Assembly: GCA_021776825.1 (NCBI GenBank) | Contig: JAJFFG010000053.1 | Location: forward strand, 1-37,418 | Direction: 5' to 3' | Length of the DNA: 37,418 nucleotides | Source of the DNA: Planctomycetota bacterium | Lineage (GTDB): Bacteria > Planctomycetota > JAJSAM01 > JAJVHW01 | Part shown: positions 18,216 through 26,599 of the stretch, piece after piece | How the letters are laid out: each line of letters starts with the position of its first letter | Position numbering within the stretch: position 1 is the stretch's first letter | Notes under the pieces: model-generated | Told to the model about the DNA's origin: nothing | Databases searched by the model: none | What the model saw: only the letters and a program-made list of their open reading frames with translations | Position numbers and translations under genes: made by a program

Positions 18216-18380
18216 GCGCCCACTCTACGGGGTTGGCCCGGGCTCAGGTCGAGGCTGAGATCGGGTGTGCACTGCATCAGACGACGGCGGAGGTCTCGCG
18301 GCTCGACGCAGTCCGACGAGAGACCGCCCCCGGCTCACGGCGTTTCGAGCCATAGGATAGGAGTAGACTGTGGGACGCGG

Positions 18381-18395
18381 CGCGGTAACACCGCG
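18381..18395. repeat. Small hairpin in the leader of the beta-rich secreted protein
   Basis: CGCGGT and ACCGCG form a 6-bp stem around a 3-nt loop, 24 bp before the ATG at 18419 and just upstream of its ribosome binding site. It might affect translation, but this is not supported by anything else. Confidence 0.3.
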
Positions 18396-18418
18396 TGCGT
18401 CGACTCGGAGAGGTCGTC

Positions 18419-19537
18419 ATGGGTAGTGCAACACAGCAGCTGAAGCTTGGTCTCGTGGTCGCGATCTCCGCGCTGGCGCTCGTCGCGTCCGACGCGGCGG
18501 TGGCCGGATACGGCGGCGGTGGCGGCGGCGGCAACTCCGCTCCGAAGCCCAAGGTCGCGAAGCCGGCGATCTCCGCGAAGGTCAAGAACGGCGACCTCGT
18601 GATGACCGGCAACGCCGGTTCGATCACCGTGAACCTGTACCCGACGGAGACCGGGGTGCGGCTCGAAGGGCGCTCCGATACGAAGATCAACGGCAGCACC
18701 GACCCGGTGTTCCTCGACGGAATCACCGGCGACTGGAAGCTGAAGTTCCCGCGGGCGCTCGCGATCGAATTCGCGGTAGTCATCGATGACCCGAACGCGC
18801 CGCGCCCGAACCCCGTGAACGTGAAGTTCACAGGCGGCAAGCGCGCGCAGTTCGACCTGCGGGGCGTCGACATCAGCGGCGATCTCAAGGTCGACGTGCG
18901 CCGCACCCTGAACCGCCGCATCGGTCTGGCGCGGCTCGAGGACGTCACGGTCGCGGGCAACATCAAGATGACCGGCGCCTCCGATCGCACGAACCTCGAG
19001 CTCACTGACTCGACGGTCACCGGCGCGACCTCTCTCAAGGCGCGCGTCCGCTCGCGCTCCAATCGCTACACCGCGGGCATCCGGCTCACCGGGTCGAGCG
19101 TCAACTTCGTCACGCTGATCGTCGGCCGCGGCAATGCAGAACTCGTGGCCCAGAACTCGACCGTCACGAGCAGCCTCGACCTGCGCGGCGACGTCGACGT
19201 CCTCCTGCTCGACTCCGACGTCGCTGGCGACGTGAGTCTGCGATCGACGTTCGACGGACAGGCCGTCCGCATCCTCCGCTCCGATGTCACCGGCACCGTG
19301 TTCCTCGCCACCGGCGCGCAGGAGGACGAGTTCCTCCTCGACGACTGCACGATCGGGATGCTCGAGATCCACTCCGGCACCGGCAACGACGAGCTCACGA
19401 CCACCGGTCTCACCACCGGCGTCGGCAGCCTCTTCGACGGGTCCGGCGGCAAGGGCGACGTCTGGCAGACGGACGGCGACCAGGCGATGCTCGACACGAC
19501 CCGCGTCGAGACGGTCGGGCCCATCCCGGTCCAGTAG
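18419..19537 (+). CDS. Secreted beta-rich repeat protein
   Basis: 372 aa. The ATG at 18419 has GGAGAGG upstream and is preferred over an in-frame start 24 bp earlier. The signal peptide is cleaved near AVAGYGGG (residue 30), then a glycine linker and a Pro/Lys segment follow. The remainder is a series of short strands with regular Asp, Thr and Val, such as VDISGDLKVDVRR, VTVAGNIKMTGAS, STVTSSLDLRGDVDV and SDVAGDVSLRS. This pattern fits a right-handed beta-helix or similar solenoid. No catalytic residues are recognised. It is probably an exported surface protein. The IS630 element sits 57 bp after its stop. Confidence 0.75.
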   Translation: MGSATQQLKLGLVVAISALALVASDAAVAGYGGGGGGGNSAPKPKVAKPAISAKVKNGDLVMTGNAGSITVNLYPTETGVRLEGRSDTKINGSTDPVFLDGITGDWKLKFPRALAIEFAVVIDDPNAPRPNPVNVKFTGGKRAQFDLRGVDISGDLKVDVRRTLNRRIGLARLEDVTVAGNIKMTGASDRTNLELTDSTVTGATSLKARVRSRSNRYTAGIRLTGSSVNFVTLIVGRGNAELVAQNSTVTSSLDLRGDVDVLLLDSDVAGDVSLRSTFDGQAVRILRSDVTGTVFLATGAQEDEFLLDDCTIGMLEIHSGTGNDELTTTGLTTGVGSLFDGSGGKGDVWQTDGDQAMLDTTRVETVGPIPVQ

Positions 19538-19594
19538 TCGCGAGCTGCTCGACGTCCATCCGCACCGCAGCGCGGAGGCGTTGACGGCAATCTA

Positions 19595-19622
19595 GTGCAA
19601 CAAACGAAAAGTTCTGGTACGC
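19595..19622 (+). repeat. Left inverted repeat of the IS630 element
   Basis: It begins GTGCAACAAACGAAAAGTTC and matches the right end (21034-21061) exactly in reverse complement over 28 bp. The transposase ATG starts at the next base. Confidence 0.95.
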
Positions 19623-20722
19623 ATGCGAGAGGCCTCGGCCGAAGTTTGCAGTATGCGGCCAAGACTGCGCGCGTACGAGAGACAGAAGCTGGAGCGTATC
19701 CTGCGGACGCAGTCCGGAGAGACGCGCACGTACCGCCGTGCGCGCATGGTCCTGCTCGCCATCGGCGGCGACAACGTCGCTTCGATCGCGAGGGCACTTG
19801 GTACCTCACGGGCACGCGTCACGGACTGGCTGAGGCGGTTTGAGCGGGAGCGACTCGGTGGGCTCGAGGATCGGCCGCGCTCGGGAAGACCACGGGTGAT
19901 CTCGGCGCTCGAGCGTCACCAGGTCATCGCCGCAGCCTGCCAATCTCCGAGGGAACTCGGCGTGGAGCGCAATGTGTGGACGCACCAGGCGCTGGCAGAC
20001 GCGCTGGTGGCGTCGGGCCGCGTGCGTGCCGTCAGCGCAACGACGGCCGGGGAGATCCTGGACGAGGCCGACATCAAGCCGCACCGCGTCAAGATGTGGT
20101 GCCACAGCGACGATCCCGACTTCCAGAACAAGATGCGGGCCATCGTGCGGCTCTACGTCCGGCGTCCGAGGGGCGAGCCGGTGCTGTGCATCGACGAGAA
20201 GACAGGGATGCAGGCACTCTTGCCCGGCGCGCGCTGCAGCCCGCGCGGCCGGGCAAGCAACCACGTCAGGACTTCGAGTACCGGCGTCACGGGACGCGCT
20301 GCCTCTTCGCCTGCTTCAACACAGCAACGGGGCGGATCCTGGGCCGATGCACGGTGCGGCGCAAGCGCGAGGACTTCATCTCATTCCTGGATCTGGTCGC
20401 AGCCACGTACCGGCAGCGACGCGTGCATCTCGTGCTCGACAACCTGAACACGCACCACGACTCCAAGCGCAACACCTCCGTGAGCGACTGGAACCGGCGA
20501 CACGGAGATCGCTTCCGCTTCCACTACACGCCCACGCACGGCTCGTGGCTCAACCAAGTCGAGCTGTGGTTTGGCATCGTGACCCGCCGCGTCCTGCGGC
20601 ACGGGAGCTTCGCTAACACCGACGAACTGGTTGCCGCGATCGAGACCTTCATCTCGACGTGGAACGCCGAAGAGGCCCACCCTTTCCGCTGGTCGTACAC
20701 GGGAAAGCCGCTGGTAGCCTGA
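19623..20722 (+). pseudogene. IS630-family transposase, frameshifted
   Basis: The N-terminal part is in the frame of 19623: a helix-turn-helix (NVASIARALGTSRARVTDWL) and the first catalytic Asp in LCIDEKTGMQAL (20193-20195). The rest is in the -1 frame: QPARPGKQPRQDFEYRRHGT, the second Asp in HLVLDNLNTHHD (20438-20440) and the Glu in LNQVELWFG (20561-20563), ending at 20722. The switch falls between about 20215 and 20260. The joined product would be about 366 aa, normal for the family. No classical slippery heptamer is visible there, so a single-base deletion or a sequencing error is more likely than programmed frameshifting. An alternative start is the ATG at 19653. Without frameshifting no complete DDE triad is made. 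Confidence 0.9.
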
Positions 20723-20726
20723 GCAG

Positions 20727-21029
20727 ATGAACGCCGCCATGCTTCGGGCGCACAACGCGTTGCAGGACTTGCTCGAAACCAACGCGCTCACGGGCGGGAT
20801 GCAAGTGCGCGCGCGAGGCGAGAACCTGATGCTCGGTCGCGCCGAGAACGGTCCGATGGACGAACCCGTCGTCGAGGATCGCGTGCGTCTCACGCGCCTG
20901 AGCGAGGGGCACTGGGGCCTGAGCGTCAAGCGTCACACCGGGCGGTGGCAGCGCACTCCGTTTTCCGGCAGCATGCGGGAGATGCACGAGACCGTTTGCA
21001 CCTTCATGCAGCACCTCGTTGCACCGTAA
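20727..21029 (+). CDS. Small accessory protein of the IS630 element
   Basis: 100 aa, inside the element, starting 4 bp after the transposase stop and ending 4 bp before the right inverted repeat. The start MNAAMLRAHNALQDLLETN is a helix. VRARGENLMLGRAE, DRVRLTRLSEGHWGLSV and KRHTGRWQRTPFSG look like beta strands, and a C-terminal helix MHETVCTFMQHLV closes it. It has no HTH or transposase motif. The tight spacing means it is translated from the transposase mRNA and moves with the element. A regulatory or host-facing role is possible. I believe similar proteins accompany other elements, but this needs a search. Confidence 0.7.
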   Translation: MNAAMLRAHNALQDLLETNALTGGMQVRARGENLMLGRAENGPMDEPVVEDRVRLTRLSEGHWGLSVKRHTGRWQRTPFSGSMREMHETVCTFMQHLVAP

Positions 21030-21033
21030 CGCG

Positions 21034-21061
21034 GCGTACCAGAACTTTTCGTTTGTTGCAC
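21034..21061 (-). repeat. Right inverted repeat of the IS630 element
   Basis: This is the exact reverse complement of 19595-19622. It starts 4 bp after the stop of the small accessory gene, so the element has almost no spare sequence at this end. Confidence 0.95.
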
Positions 21062-21096
21062 TAGTTAGTGGCGGCGCGTTGCGAAGCGGTGCGCGC

Positions 21097-21753
21097 TCAG
21101 CGCACGCGGAACACGATGTAGTGACCCGGTTCCTCTTCGATGTACGGCGCGTCGCGCTCGATCCCGACGAGTTCGACCCGACCGGACGCGACGATCGCGG
21201 CGATCGCGGCGTCGGCGTCCTCGCTCTCGTGGTAGCTGCGGCGCGTCGAGAGCACCACGAGGCCGCCGGGCTTCACCGGCGGTAGGAGGTTCTCCATCGC
21301 GGAGGGAGGCACATGCCCGCGCGTGAAGACGCCGCAGCAGACGACGGCATCGTAGGCCACCGGCGGGAGGTCCAACGGCTCCAGCAGGTCGCAGCCGCCT
21401 CGCAGGTCGCGATAGACGCCCAGCGCGCGCGCGCGCTCGACCATCGCGACACTGAGATCAACGCCATCGACCACGCGGTAGCCGCGCTCAGCGAGGAGCA
21501 CACCGACCTGCCCTGTGCCGCAGGCGACGTCGAGGACGGCCAGCTCCGCGCGAGCAGCCGGATCCGGCGTGTCCGCCGAGAGGTACGCGTCGAACACCTC
21601 GGTGATGACGCCCGGCGCGACCCACGCTTCGTCCGCTAGGTCATCGTCGTACTGCGCAGCCCACGCATCGTAGAAGCCACGGAGCCGACCGATGTCACCA
21701 GCAAGTGACAGCGAGGCCGCGAGTACCTCATCGCTGGAACGCTCTTCGCTCAC
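21097..21753 (-). CDS. Class I methyltransferase, METTL27/WBSCR27-like
   Basis: 218 aa with a GTG start at 21753. The start region contains FYDAWAAQYDDDL, and motif I is LDVACGTGQVGVLLAERGY. VDGVDLSVAMVERARALG, YDAVVCCGVFTRGHV and VKPGGLVVLSTRRSY follow the order seen in METTL27-like methyltransferases. Their substrate is not known. The stop is 35 bp beyond the right end of the IS630 element, so the insertion probably hit the terminator region shared with the convergent gene but left the coding part intact. Confidence 0.88.
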   Translation of the reverse strand: MSEERSSDEVLAASLSLAGDIGRLRGFYDAWAAQYDDDLADEAWVAPGVITEVFDAYLSADTPDPAARAELAVLDVACGTGQVGVLLAERGYRVVDGVDLSVAMVERARALGVYRDLRGGCDLLEPLDLPPVAYDAVVCCGVFTRGHVPPSAMENLLPPVKPGGLVVLSTRRSYHESEDADAAIAAIVASGRVELVGIERDAPYIEEEPGHYIVFRVR

Positions 21754-22204
21754 GGTTCACCCATCCCTGGTTTGCAGTTGCCGACGGCATCCTACATCGC
21801 GGGGAGCGCGCACATCGATCGTGCGACCGAGGATGGGGCGCGCGGTCCAGGCCCAAGCAGCCGCCTTGCCACCTCGCGCGCGGATCAGCGGTGCGTCACC
21901 GTTGCCGCCGAGACGGGGATCTCGAGCAGGCGCTCGTCATACGGCACGAGCACGGAGCGGCCGGGCCGGAGAGCGCTCACGGCCCCTGCGATCACGCGGT
22001 CCATCCGAAGCACTCGTGCTGTCGCCATCGCGCACCCTCCGCACACGCCGATCGCCCTGGGTCATGCGAACCGGACACGAAGCGCTGAGAATCTCCGCCG
22101 CTGCGCTCGAGATCACTCTCACTCCGCACCGGAGCGCAAAGCAACGCAGCCTCGCGGCCATAGGTCTGAGGCTCCCCACGAGGTGGAGCGTCTGTCCTTT
22201 GGGC
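21754..22204. other. Gap of about 450 bp between divergent genes
   Basis: This gap separates the methyltransferase from the SBBP protein. It holds one candidate 47-residue gene on the minus strand (listed separately). The plus-strand open frame that crosses the gap from 21692 is Arg- and Ser-rich and looks non-coding. I see no RNA gene or convincing promoter. Confidence 0.5.
21885..22028 (-). CDS. Candidate 47-residue protein
   Basis: The ATG at 22028 is preceded by GGAGGG at a good distance. The product begins MATARVLRMDRVIAGAVSAL and contains RPGRSVLVPYDERLLEIPV. The third codon positions are mostly G or C, as in neighbouring genes. No family is recognised, and the frame is short enough to be chance in such GC-rich DNA. 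It would be a small cytoplasmic protein on the same strand as the downstream methyltransferase. Confidence 0.3.
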   Translation of the reverse strand: MATARVLRMDRVIAGAVSALRPGRSVLVPYDERLLEIPVSAATVTHR

Positions 22205-24001
22205 GTGAAGGCGGTGGTCGTGCGAATTCAGCCGAAGCTCGGTGTCCTGATCGGTGCGGCGCTCGCCGTGTCGGTGGTCGCGGTGGTCGACATCGCCAGC
22301 GGTCCGACGGTGACGCGCATCGGTGGCAGCGGCGACGACCGCGGACACTCCGTCGTCACGCTCGCGGACGGCAGCCTGGTGATTGTCGGGCAGTCGAGTT
22401 CGAAGGACCTGGTGTCCGACGCGCCGGCCAAGGATGTCGACGCAATGATTGCCACGCTCGGGAGCGACGGCGAGACGCACATCACCCTGCTCGGTTCGTT
22501 CGGTGAGGACATCGCACACGACGTCGCGCTCGACCCGAACGACGGATACTGGGTCTGCGGCGAGACGTGGTCCTCCGGGATCCAGCCGACCGAAGGGGCT
22601 CCCGGCGAACGCAACGGCGAGTGCGACGCATTCCTCGTCCACATGAAGGGCGGCAAGGTAGCGCGCACGATCCTCTTCGGTGGTGACGGAGTCGACGCGG
22701 CCGAGTCGCTCGCGGTCGCAGCGGACGGTGCCGTCTGGATCGCCGGCCGCACGTCGAGTCAGGACCTCGGCGTCACCGATCGCAGCTCGTTCGGCGGCGG
22801 GACGTACGACGGCTTCGTCGCACGACTCGCGACGGATGGGAAGAGTTTCGACCACATCTCGTACCTCGGCGGTGAGCTCGAGGACCGCGCGCACGGCATC
22901 GCGGTCGGTCCCGACGGCGACGCGTACGTCACCGGCATGACCGGATCGACCGACATGCGGACCACCTCCGGTGTGGCGCAGGACACGCTCGGCGGCTGGG
23001 TCGACGTGTTTCTCACGCGCATCGACGCCGAGTCGCTCCAGCACGAGTACACGACGTTCTTCGGGCACTCCGGCTACGAGGCCGGCTTCGCCGTGGCCGT
23101 CGACGAGGCGGGCGCTGCCGTCGTCACCGGGTACACGACCTCCAACGGCCTGCCGACCAACAAGCACAGCTTCCAGCGTGTGAAGACTCCGTTCGACGAT
23201 GTCTTCGTCGCGCGCTTCTCGGCCGACGGCAGCGAGATCGAGTACGCGACGTACCTCGGCGGCGCTGGCATGGACGAGGCGGCGGACGTGCTCCTCGGAC
23301 CTGACGGTTCGGCGTACGTCTGCGGCAGCACCGGGTCGGCCGAGTTCCCGGTGACGATCGATGCACCCCAGGTCGCCTACCGCGGCGGCGGAGCCGTGTT
23401 CCAGCGCAAGGGCGACGGGTTCGTCGCTCGCATCTCACCGGATGGCGCGGAAGTGACCTACGCCACGCTCCTCGGCGGCGCAGCGATCGACGAGCTGTGT
23501 GGACTCGCGCACGTCGGCGGCGGCGAGATCGTCGGCGTCGGCACAACAGCATCGTCCACGCTCGGCCGCTTCGGAGACCACGTCGTCACCTCCGGACCGC
23601 AGGGCGGCGAAGACGTGCTCGTCGCGCGTTTGGAGCCGTTCGAGGAGCCGGTCGTTCTCACGGAGCCCGGGTCGCCGACGAGCCTGACGGTCGTCTCGGC
23701 CGACCACTCAGGGGTGGTCCTGCGTTGGGACCAGGATCTCCGTGCCCTCGAGAGGGCCACGGGACTGACGGCCTCCCGCATCGTCGTGCGGCGCAGCGAC
23801 TCGATCGATGTCGAGTTCGCCGACGTGCTCGACGTCGACGCGGCCGAGTTCCCGCGCATCGGCAGGACCCGTCTGTGGGACGGCGACGTCCTCCCCGGCA
23901 AGGGCTACATCTACGAGGTCGCCGTCGTCGCGAAGGACGAATCCGGCGAGCTCGTCCGGCTGCCGACCAGCCCGGTGGTCACGGGGATCCCGGCGCAGTA
24001 G
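22205..24001 (+). CDS. Secreted SBBP-repeat beta-propeller protein
   Basis: About 598 aa. The start is uncertain: GTG codons at 22205, 22214 and 22220 are all in frame just before the hydrophobic signal sequence (LGVLIGAALAVSVVAVV). The body has about seven SBBP repeats of the form YxTYLGGxxxDEAxxVxxxxDGxxYVxGxT, for example EYATYLGGAGMDEAADVLL and FDHISYLGGELEDRAHGIAV. A fibronectin-like module ends the protein (from about residue 490, SPTSLTVVSADHSGVVLRW). SBBP repeats form propellers in exported proteins of planctomycetes and others; the ligand is unknown. No membrane anchor other than the signal segment is seen. Confidence 0.85.
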   Translation: MKAVVVRIQPKLGVLIGAALAVSVVAVVDIASGPTVTRIGGSGDDRGHSVVTLADGSLVIVGQSSSKDLVSDAPAKDVDAMIATLGSDGETHITLLGSFGEDIAHDVALDPNDGYWVCGETWSSGIQPTEGAPGERNGECDAFLVHMKGGKVARTILFGGDGVDAAESLAVAADGAVWIAGRTSSQDLGVTDRSSFGGGTYDGFVARLATDGKSFDHISYLGGELEDRAHGIAVGPDGDAYVTGMTGSTDMRTTSGVAQDTLGGWVDVFLTRIDAESLQHEYTTFFGHSGYEAGFAVAVDEAGAAVVTGYTTSNGLPTNKHSFQRVKTPFDDVFVARFSADGSEIEYATYLGGAGMDEAADVLLGPDGSAYVCGSTGSAEFPVTIDAPQVAYRGGGAVFQRKGDGFVARISPDGAEVTYATLLGGAAIDELCGLAHVGGGEIVGVGTTASSTLGRFGDHVVTSGPQGGEDVLVARLEPFEEPVVLTEPGSPTSLTVVSADHSGVVLRWDQDLRALERATGLTASRIVVRRSDSIDVEFADVLDVDAAEFPRIGRTRLWDGDVLPGKGYIYEVAVVAKDESGELVRLPTSPVVTGIPAQ

Positions 24002-24049
24002 GCGCCAGCTCGGGGTCCTGCATCGCGCGCCGTCGGGTATCGTCCGCGC

Positions 24050-24553
24050 GTGGGGTACTTCAAGCGCAGACGGGACCGCGGACGCAGCCGCGCGTTGATC
24101 CGTCGTCTCGCACACGAGTCGGCGCTGGATCCCGATTCGCTCCCGACGTGGGAGGTCGTGCCGTCCGCCCCGCCGACGAAGCGCTGCTACTTGCGGATCG
24201 CATGTGCCGAGATCCACGAATACTCCGGACGGCGCGTCGGCATCTTCGCTGCGGCCGCGGAACTCGAAGAGAACGACGAGCTGGATGCCGACACGCGCGC
24301 GGCGCTCGACGACGTCCTCGACTGGTTCAACGAGCACCTCCCGGTCCCCACGGGCTTTGACGTGCCAGCCGCGGTGTTCCTCTTCAAGTCGTCCGCGGGC
24401 ACCGTCATGAGCCGCATCTGGGAGTTGGTCCACCTGCTCGACGAGCACGGCGTGCCGTGTGAGATGCAGGTGTTCCGCGACCCGGGCCTCATCGTCTACC
24501 AGGACTGGTCACAGGTGGCCGTCGTCCCGAGTGCCGGGCCGTCGGACCTCTGA
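24050..24553 (+). CDS. Conserved hypothetical protein
   Basis: 167 aa with a GTG start; no good ribosome binding site is visible. Motifs of note are CYLRIACAEIHEYSGRRVG, a helix with LDDVLDWFNEHLPVP, then AVFLFKSSAGTVMSRIWELV, and DPGLIVYQDWSQVAVVP at the end. The order (F/W-F-K, a long helix, then PG-x-I-V-Y-x-D-x-x-Q) recalls a family of uncharacterised cytoplasmic proteins in several phyla. No signal peptide or catalytic motif is seen. It lies 48 bp after the SBBP protein on the same strand. Confidence 0.65.
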   Translation: MGYFKRRRDRGRSRALIRRLAHESALDPDSLPTWEVVPSAPPTKRCYLRIACAEIHEYSGRRVGIFAAAAELEENDELDADTRAALDDVLDWFNEHLPVPTGFDVPAAVFLFKSSAGTVMSRIWELVHLLDEHGVPCEMQVFRDPGLIVYQDWSQVAVVPSAGPSDL

Positions 24554-24630
24554 CCACATGTGAACCGCAGCGCACGCTCGCCCGGTTGGCGGGTACCCTG
24601 GTCCGTGGGAATGCCGCGCGGGAGTCGGCT

Positions 24631-26577
24631 GTGGGAACTCGTCTGAACAGGATCGCCGCCGTGATCGCGGTCGCCGTCGTGGCGCTCGTCGCGCCATCGG
24701 CGTCGCAGCGCGCTCTCGCCGAGGACATCGGCGCGACGCCCCCGCCGCCCGCTCCGCCAACGGGCAACTCGATCATCTTCGTGAAGCATCCGCAGACGGG
24801 CACGTTCGTCGCCGCGCCAGCGGGGCCGGTCGCGGATCCGTTCCTCGTGTACCGCAACTCGATCGGGTTCCCGACGCCCGGGTTCCAGCAGCTCGGCGGC
24901 AACCTGTTCCGCTGGGATGCGAACGGCAGCGTCACGAACCTGACGAATCGCGCGGCGGGGGCCGTGCGTCACCCGGAGATCTCGTTCGACGGCACGCGCG
25001 TGCTCTTCGCGATGAAGGTCTCGCTCACCGCGAAGTGGCAGATCTACGAGATGGCGGTCGACGGGACCGGCGAACGACGCGTGAGCCGCGACGCCCAGCA
25101 CAACGATCTCGATCCGGCATACCTGCCTGACGGCCGCATCGTCTTCACGTCGGATCGGCAGCGTTTCATCGACCCGTACACGCAGTGGCCATCGGCTCAG
25201 CTGCACCTCATGAGTGCCGACGGAAGTGGCGTCGTGCAGCTCTCGAGCAATCCGGGCGGTGACTTTTCCCCCAACGTGACCTCGACGGGCGGCGTGAGCT
25301 TCACGCGTTGGGACGTCAAGGTCGCCGGCATCGCGCCGCCACAGTCGCTTGCCGTGAGCCGCTTTCAGTTGTGGACGATGACGCCGGACGGTGAGAGCAA
25401 CGCGCATCCGGCGTTCGGCGCGCACACGCTGTCCGACTTCGGCGGCGGCTACCTGCAGGCGCGCGACACCGGGAACGGGTCCGGACGCTTCGTCGCGACG
25501 GCGACGACGGACCCGTTCCTGAACGGCGCCGGCGCGCTGGTGATCCTCTCGACAGCGGGTGATCAGGACCTGCACGCACCCGCGTTCATCACCGACCCGC
25601 GCGCGTACACGACACTCGACCCGCTGCATCACTGGCGCGACCCATACCCGACGTCGCAGGGCGACCTGCTCGCTAGTCGAGCCGATCCGGTGTCCACGCC
25701 GTTGAGCACGGGGCTGCTCGTCGCGCCGACGCCTTCGAACTTCGCGATCGTGCGCGTGAACCTCGACGGCACGGGCGCGCGCGTGATCTACGACGACCCC
25801 GCGTTCTCGGAGTGGGAACCAGTCGAGGTCACTCCGCGCTCAGTGCCGCCCGTGATCGAGACGACGCGCGACCTCTCCGTCGAGTGGGGCATCTTGAACA
25901 CGCTCGACGTGACACTTCGCGGAGCCAACCCAAGTGTCGCGTCGCCAGACCGCCAGCCAGAGATCGCGGCACAGCCCGGCCTGAAGGTGCGGATCTATCA
26001 GGGCGAGCGCCTCGGCGTCGATCGCTGGGGCATCTTCACCGGTTACCGCACACCGCTCCCCACGGTCATCGGCGACGCGCGCGTTCGTGACGACGGCTCG
26101 TTCGCAGCGCGTCTCCGCGCCAACGTCCCCATCGCGTGGGAGGTGCGCGACGCCGGCGGGCGGCTGCTCGTGCAGGACCGATTCTGGAACCAGGTTCTGC
26201 CCGGTCAAACGCAGACGTGCAACGGCTGCCACTCGCCCCACTCTGGGGAGCAGGGGCGCACGTCGAATCTCGCCCTCGCGGCGCCGACAGAGATCCTGGG
26301 CAGCGACCCGCGATTGCAGATGGCGACTGCGGCGATCGACGCGACCACCGAGGTCGTCAACGACGCTCGCACGCTCGTCGAAGAGCTGCGCGCCGCCGCG
26401 CTCTCTTCGCGCGGCATGGAGAAGCGCCTCGACGGCGTCGAGCGACTGCTGGGTCGTTCGACACGAGTCCTCGAACGCAGCCGGGAGAAGAAGGCGCTGC
26501 GCCTTGCAGAGCTCGCCGGCCGACGCGGGCTCTCGCTGCGACGCAAGGCACGCAAGAAGCTCGGCCGCGCCGACTGA
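24631..26577 (+). CDS. Exported PD40 propeller protein with CxxCH haem motif (hydrazine synthase alpha-like)
   Basis: 648 aa. The GTG at 24631 is chosen because GGGAG lies 8 bp upstream and a normal signal peptide follows (IAAVIAVAVVALVAPSAS); an ATG at 24586 is less likely. The first 400 residues carry PD40/TolB-like blades such as RHPEISFDGTRVLFAMK, LDPAYLPDGRIVFTSDR and FSPNVTSTGGVSFTRWD. A middle beta domain leads to TCNGCHSPHSGEQG, where C530-H534 is a c-type haem motif. The tail (560-648) is helical and basic. The design matches proteins annotated with the hydrazine synthase alpha middle domain, found well beyond anammox bacteria, so hydrazine synthesis should not be assumed. It is probably a periplasmic monohaem protein. 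Confidence 0.78.
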   Translation: MGTRLNRIAAVIAVAVVALVAPSASQRALAEDIGATPPPPAPPTGNSIIFVKHPQTGTFVAAPAGPVADPFLVYRNSIGFPTPGFQQLGGNLFRWDANGSVTNLTNRAAGAVRHPEISFDGTRVLFAMKVSLTAKWQIYEMAVDGTGERRVSRDAQHNDLDPAYLPDGRIVFTSDRQRFIDPYTQWPSAQLHLMSADGSGVVQLSSNPGGDFSPNVTSTGGVSFTRWDVKVAGIAPPQSLAVSRFQLWTMTPDGESNAHPAFGAHTLSDFGGGYLQARDTGNGSGRFVATATTDPFLNGAGALVILSTAGDQDLHAPAFITDPRAYTTLDPLHHWRDPYPTSQGDLLASRADPVSTPLSTGLLVAPTPSNFAIVRVNLDGTGARVIYDDPAFSEWEPVEVTPRSVPPVIETTRDLSVEWGILNTLDVTLRGANPSVASPDRQPEIAAQPGLKVRIYQGERLGVDRWGIFTGYRTPLPTVIGDARVRDDGSFAARLRANVPIAWEVRDAGGRLLVQDRFWNQVLPGQTQTCNGCHSPHSGEQGRTSNLALAAPTEILGSDPRLQMATAAIDATTEVVNDARTLVEELRAAALSSRGMEKRLDGVERLLGRSTRVLERSREKKALRLAELAGRRGLSLRRKARKKLGRAD

Positions 26578-26599
26578 CCCCGCGTGTTTCTGCCGCGCG

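Larger units (their letters stand above)
19595..21061 (+). mobile_element. IS630-family insertion sequence, 1467 bp
   Basis: The element is bounded by 28-bp perfect inverted repeats and flanked by TA on both sides (19593-19594 and 21062-21063). The flanks read CTAG at each junction, so the ancestral site was CTAG. Target choice at CTAG with TA duplication is characteristic of the IS630 family. It contains a frameshifted DDE transposase and a small second gene. It sits between the convergent ends of a secreted protein gene and a methyltransferase gene and breaks neither. The perfect repeats point to a recent insertion. Confidence 0.95.

Noticed and set aside
20215..20260. Programmed frameshift in the transposase
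   Set aside because: No slippery heptamer or obvious downstream stem; a deletion is the simpler reading, but not proven.
21692..22204. Upstream extension of the SBBP protein gene
   Set aside because: The extra residues are Arg/Ser-rich and unlike a signal peptide; a normal signal sequence begins at 22205-22220.
21992..23167. Long minus-strand frame opposite the SBBP gene
   Set aside because: No family features; the plus strand has clear SBBP repeats.
24496..25632. Long minus-strand frame opposite the haem-binding PD40 gene
   Set aside because: The translated sequence is Arg-rich and without recognisable motifs, as expected for a shadow frame in GC-rich DNA.
24631..26577. Anammox hydrazine synthase
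   Set aside because: The other subunits and multihaem partners are absent, and this domain layout is common outside anammox bacteria.
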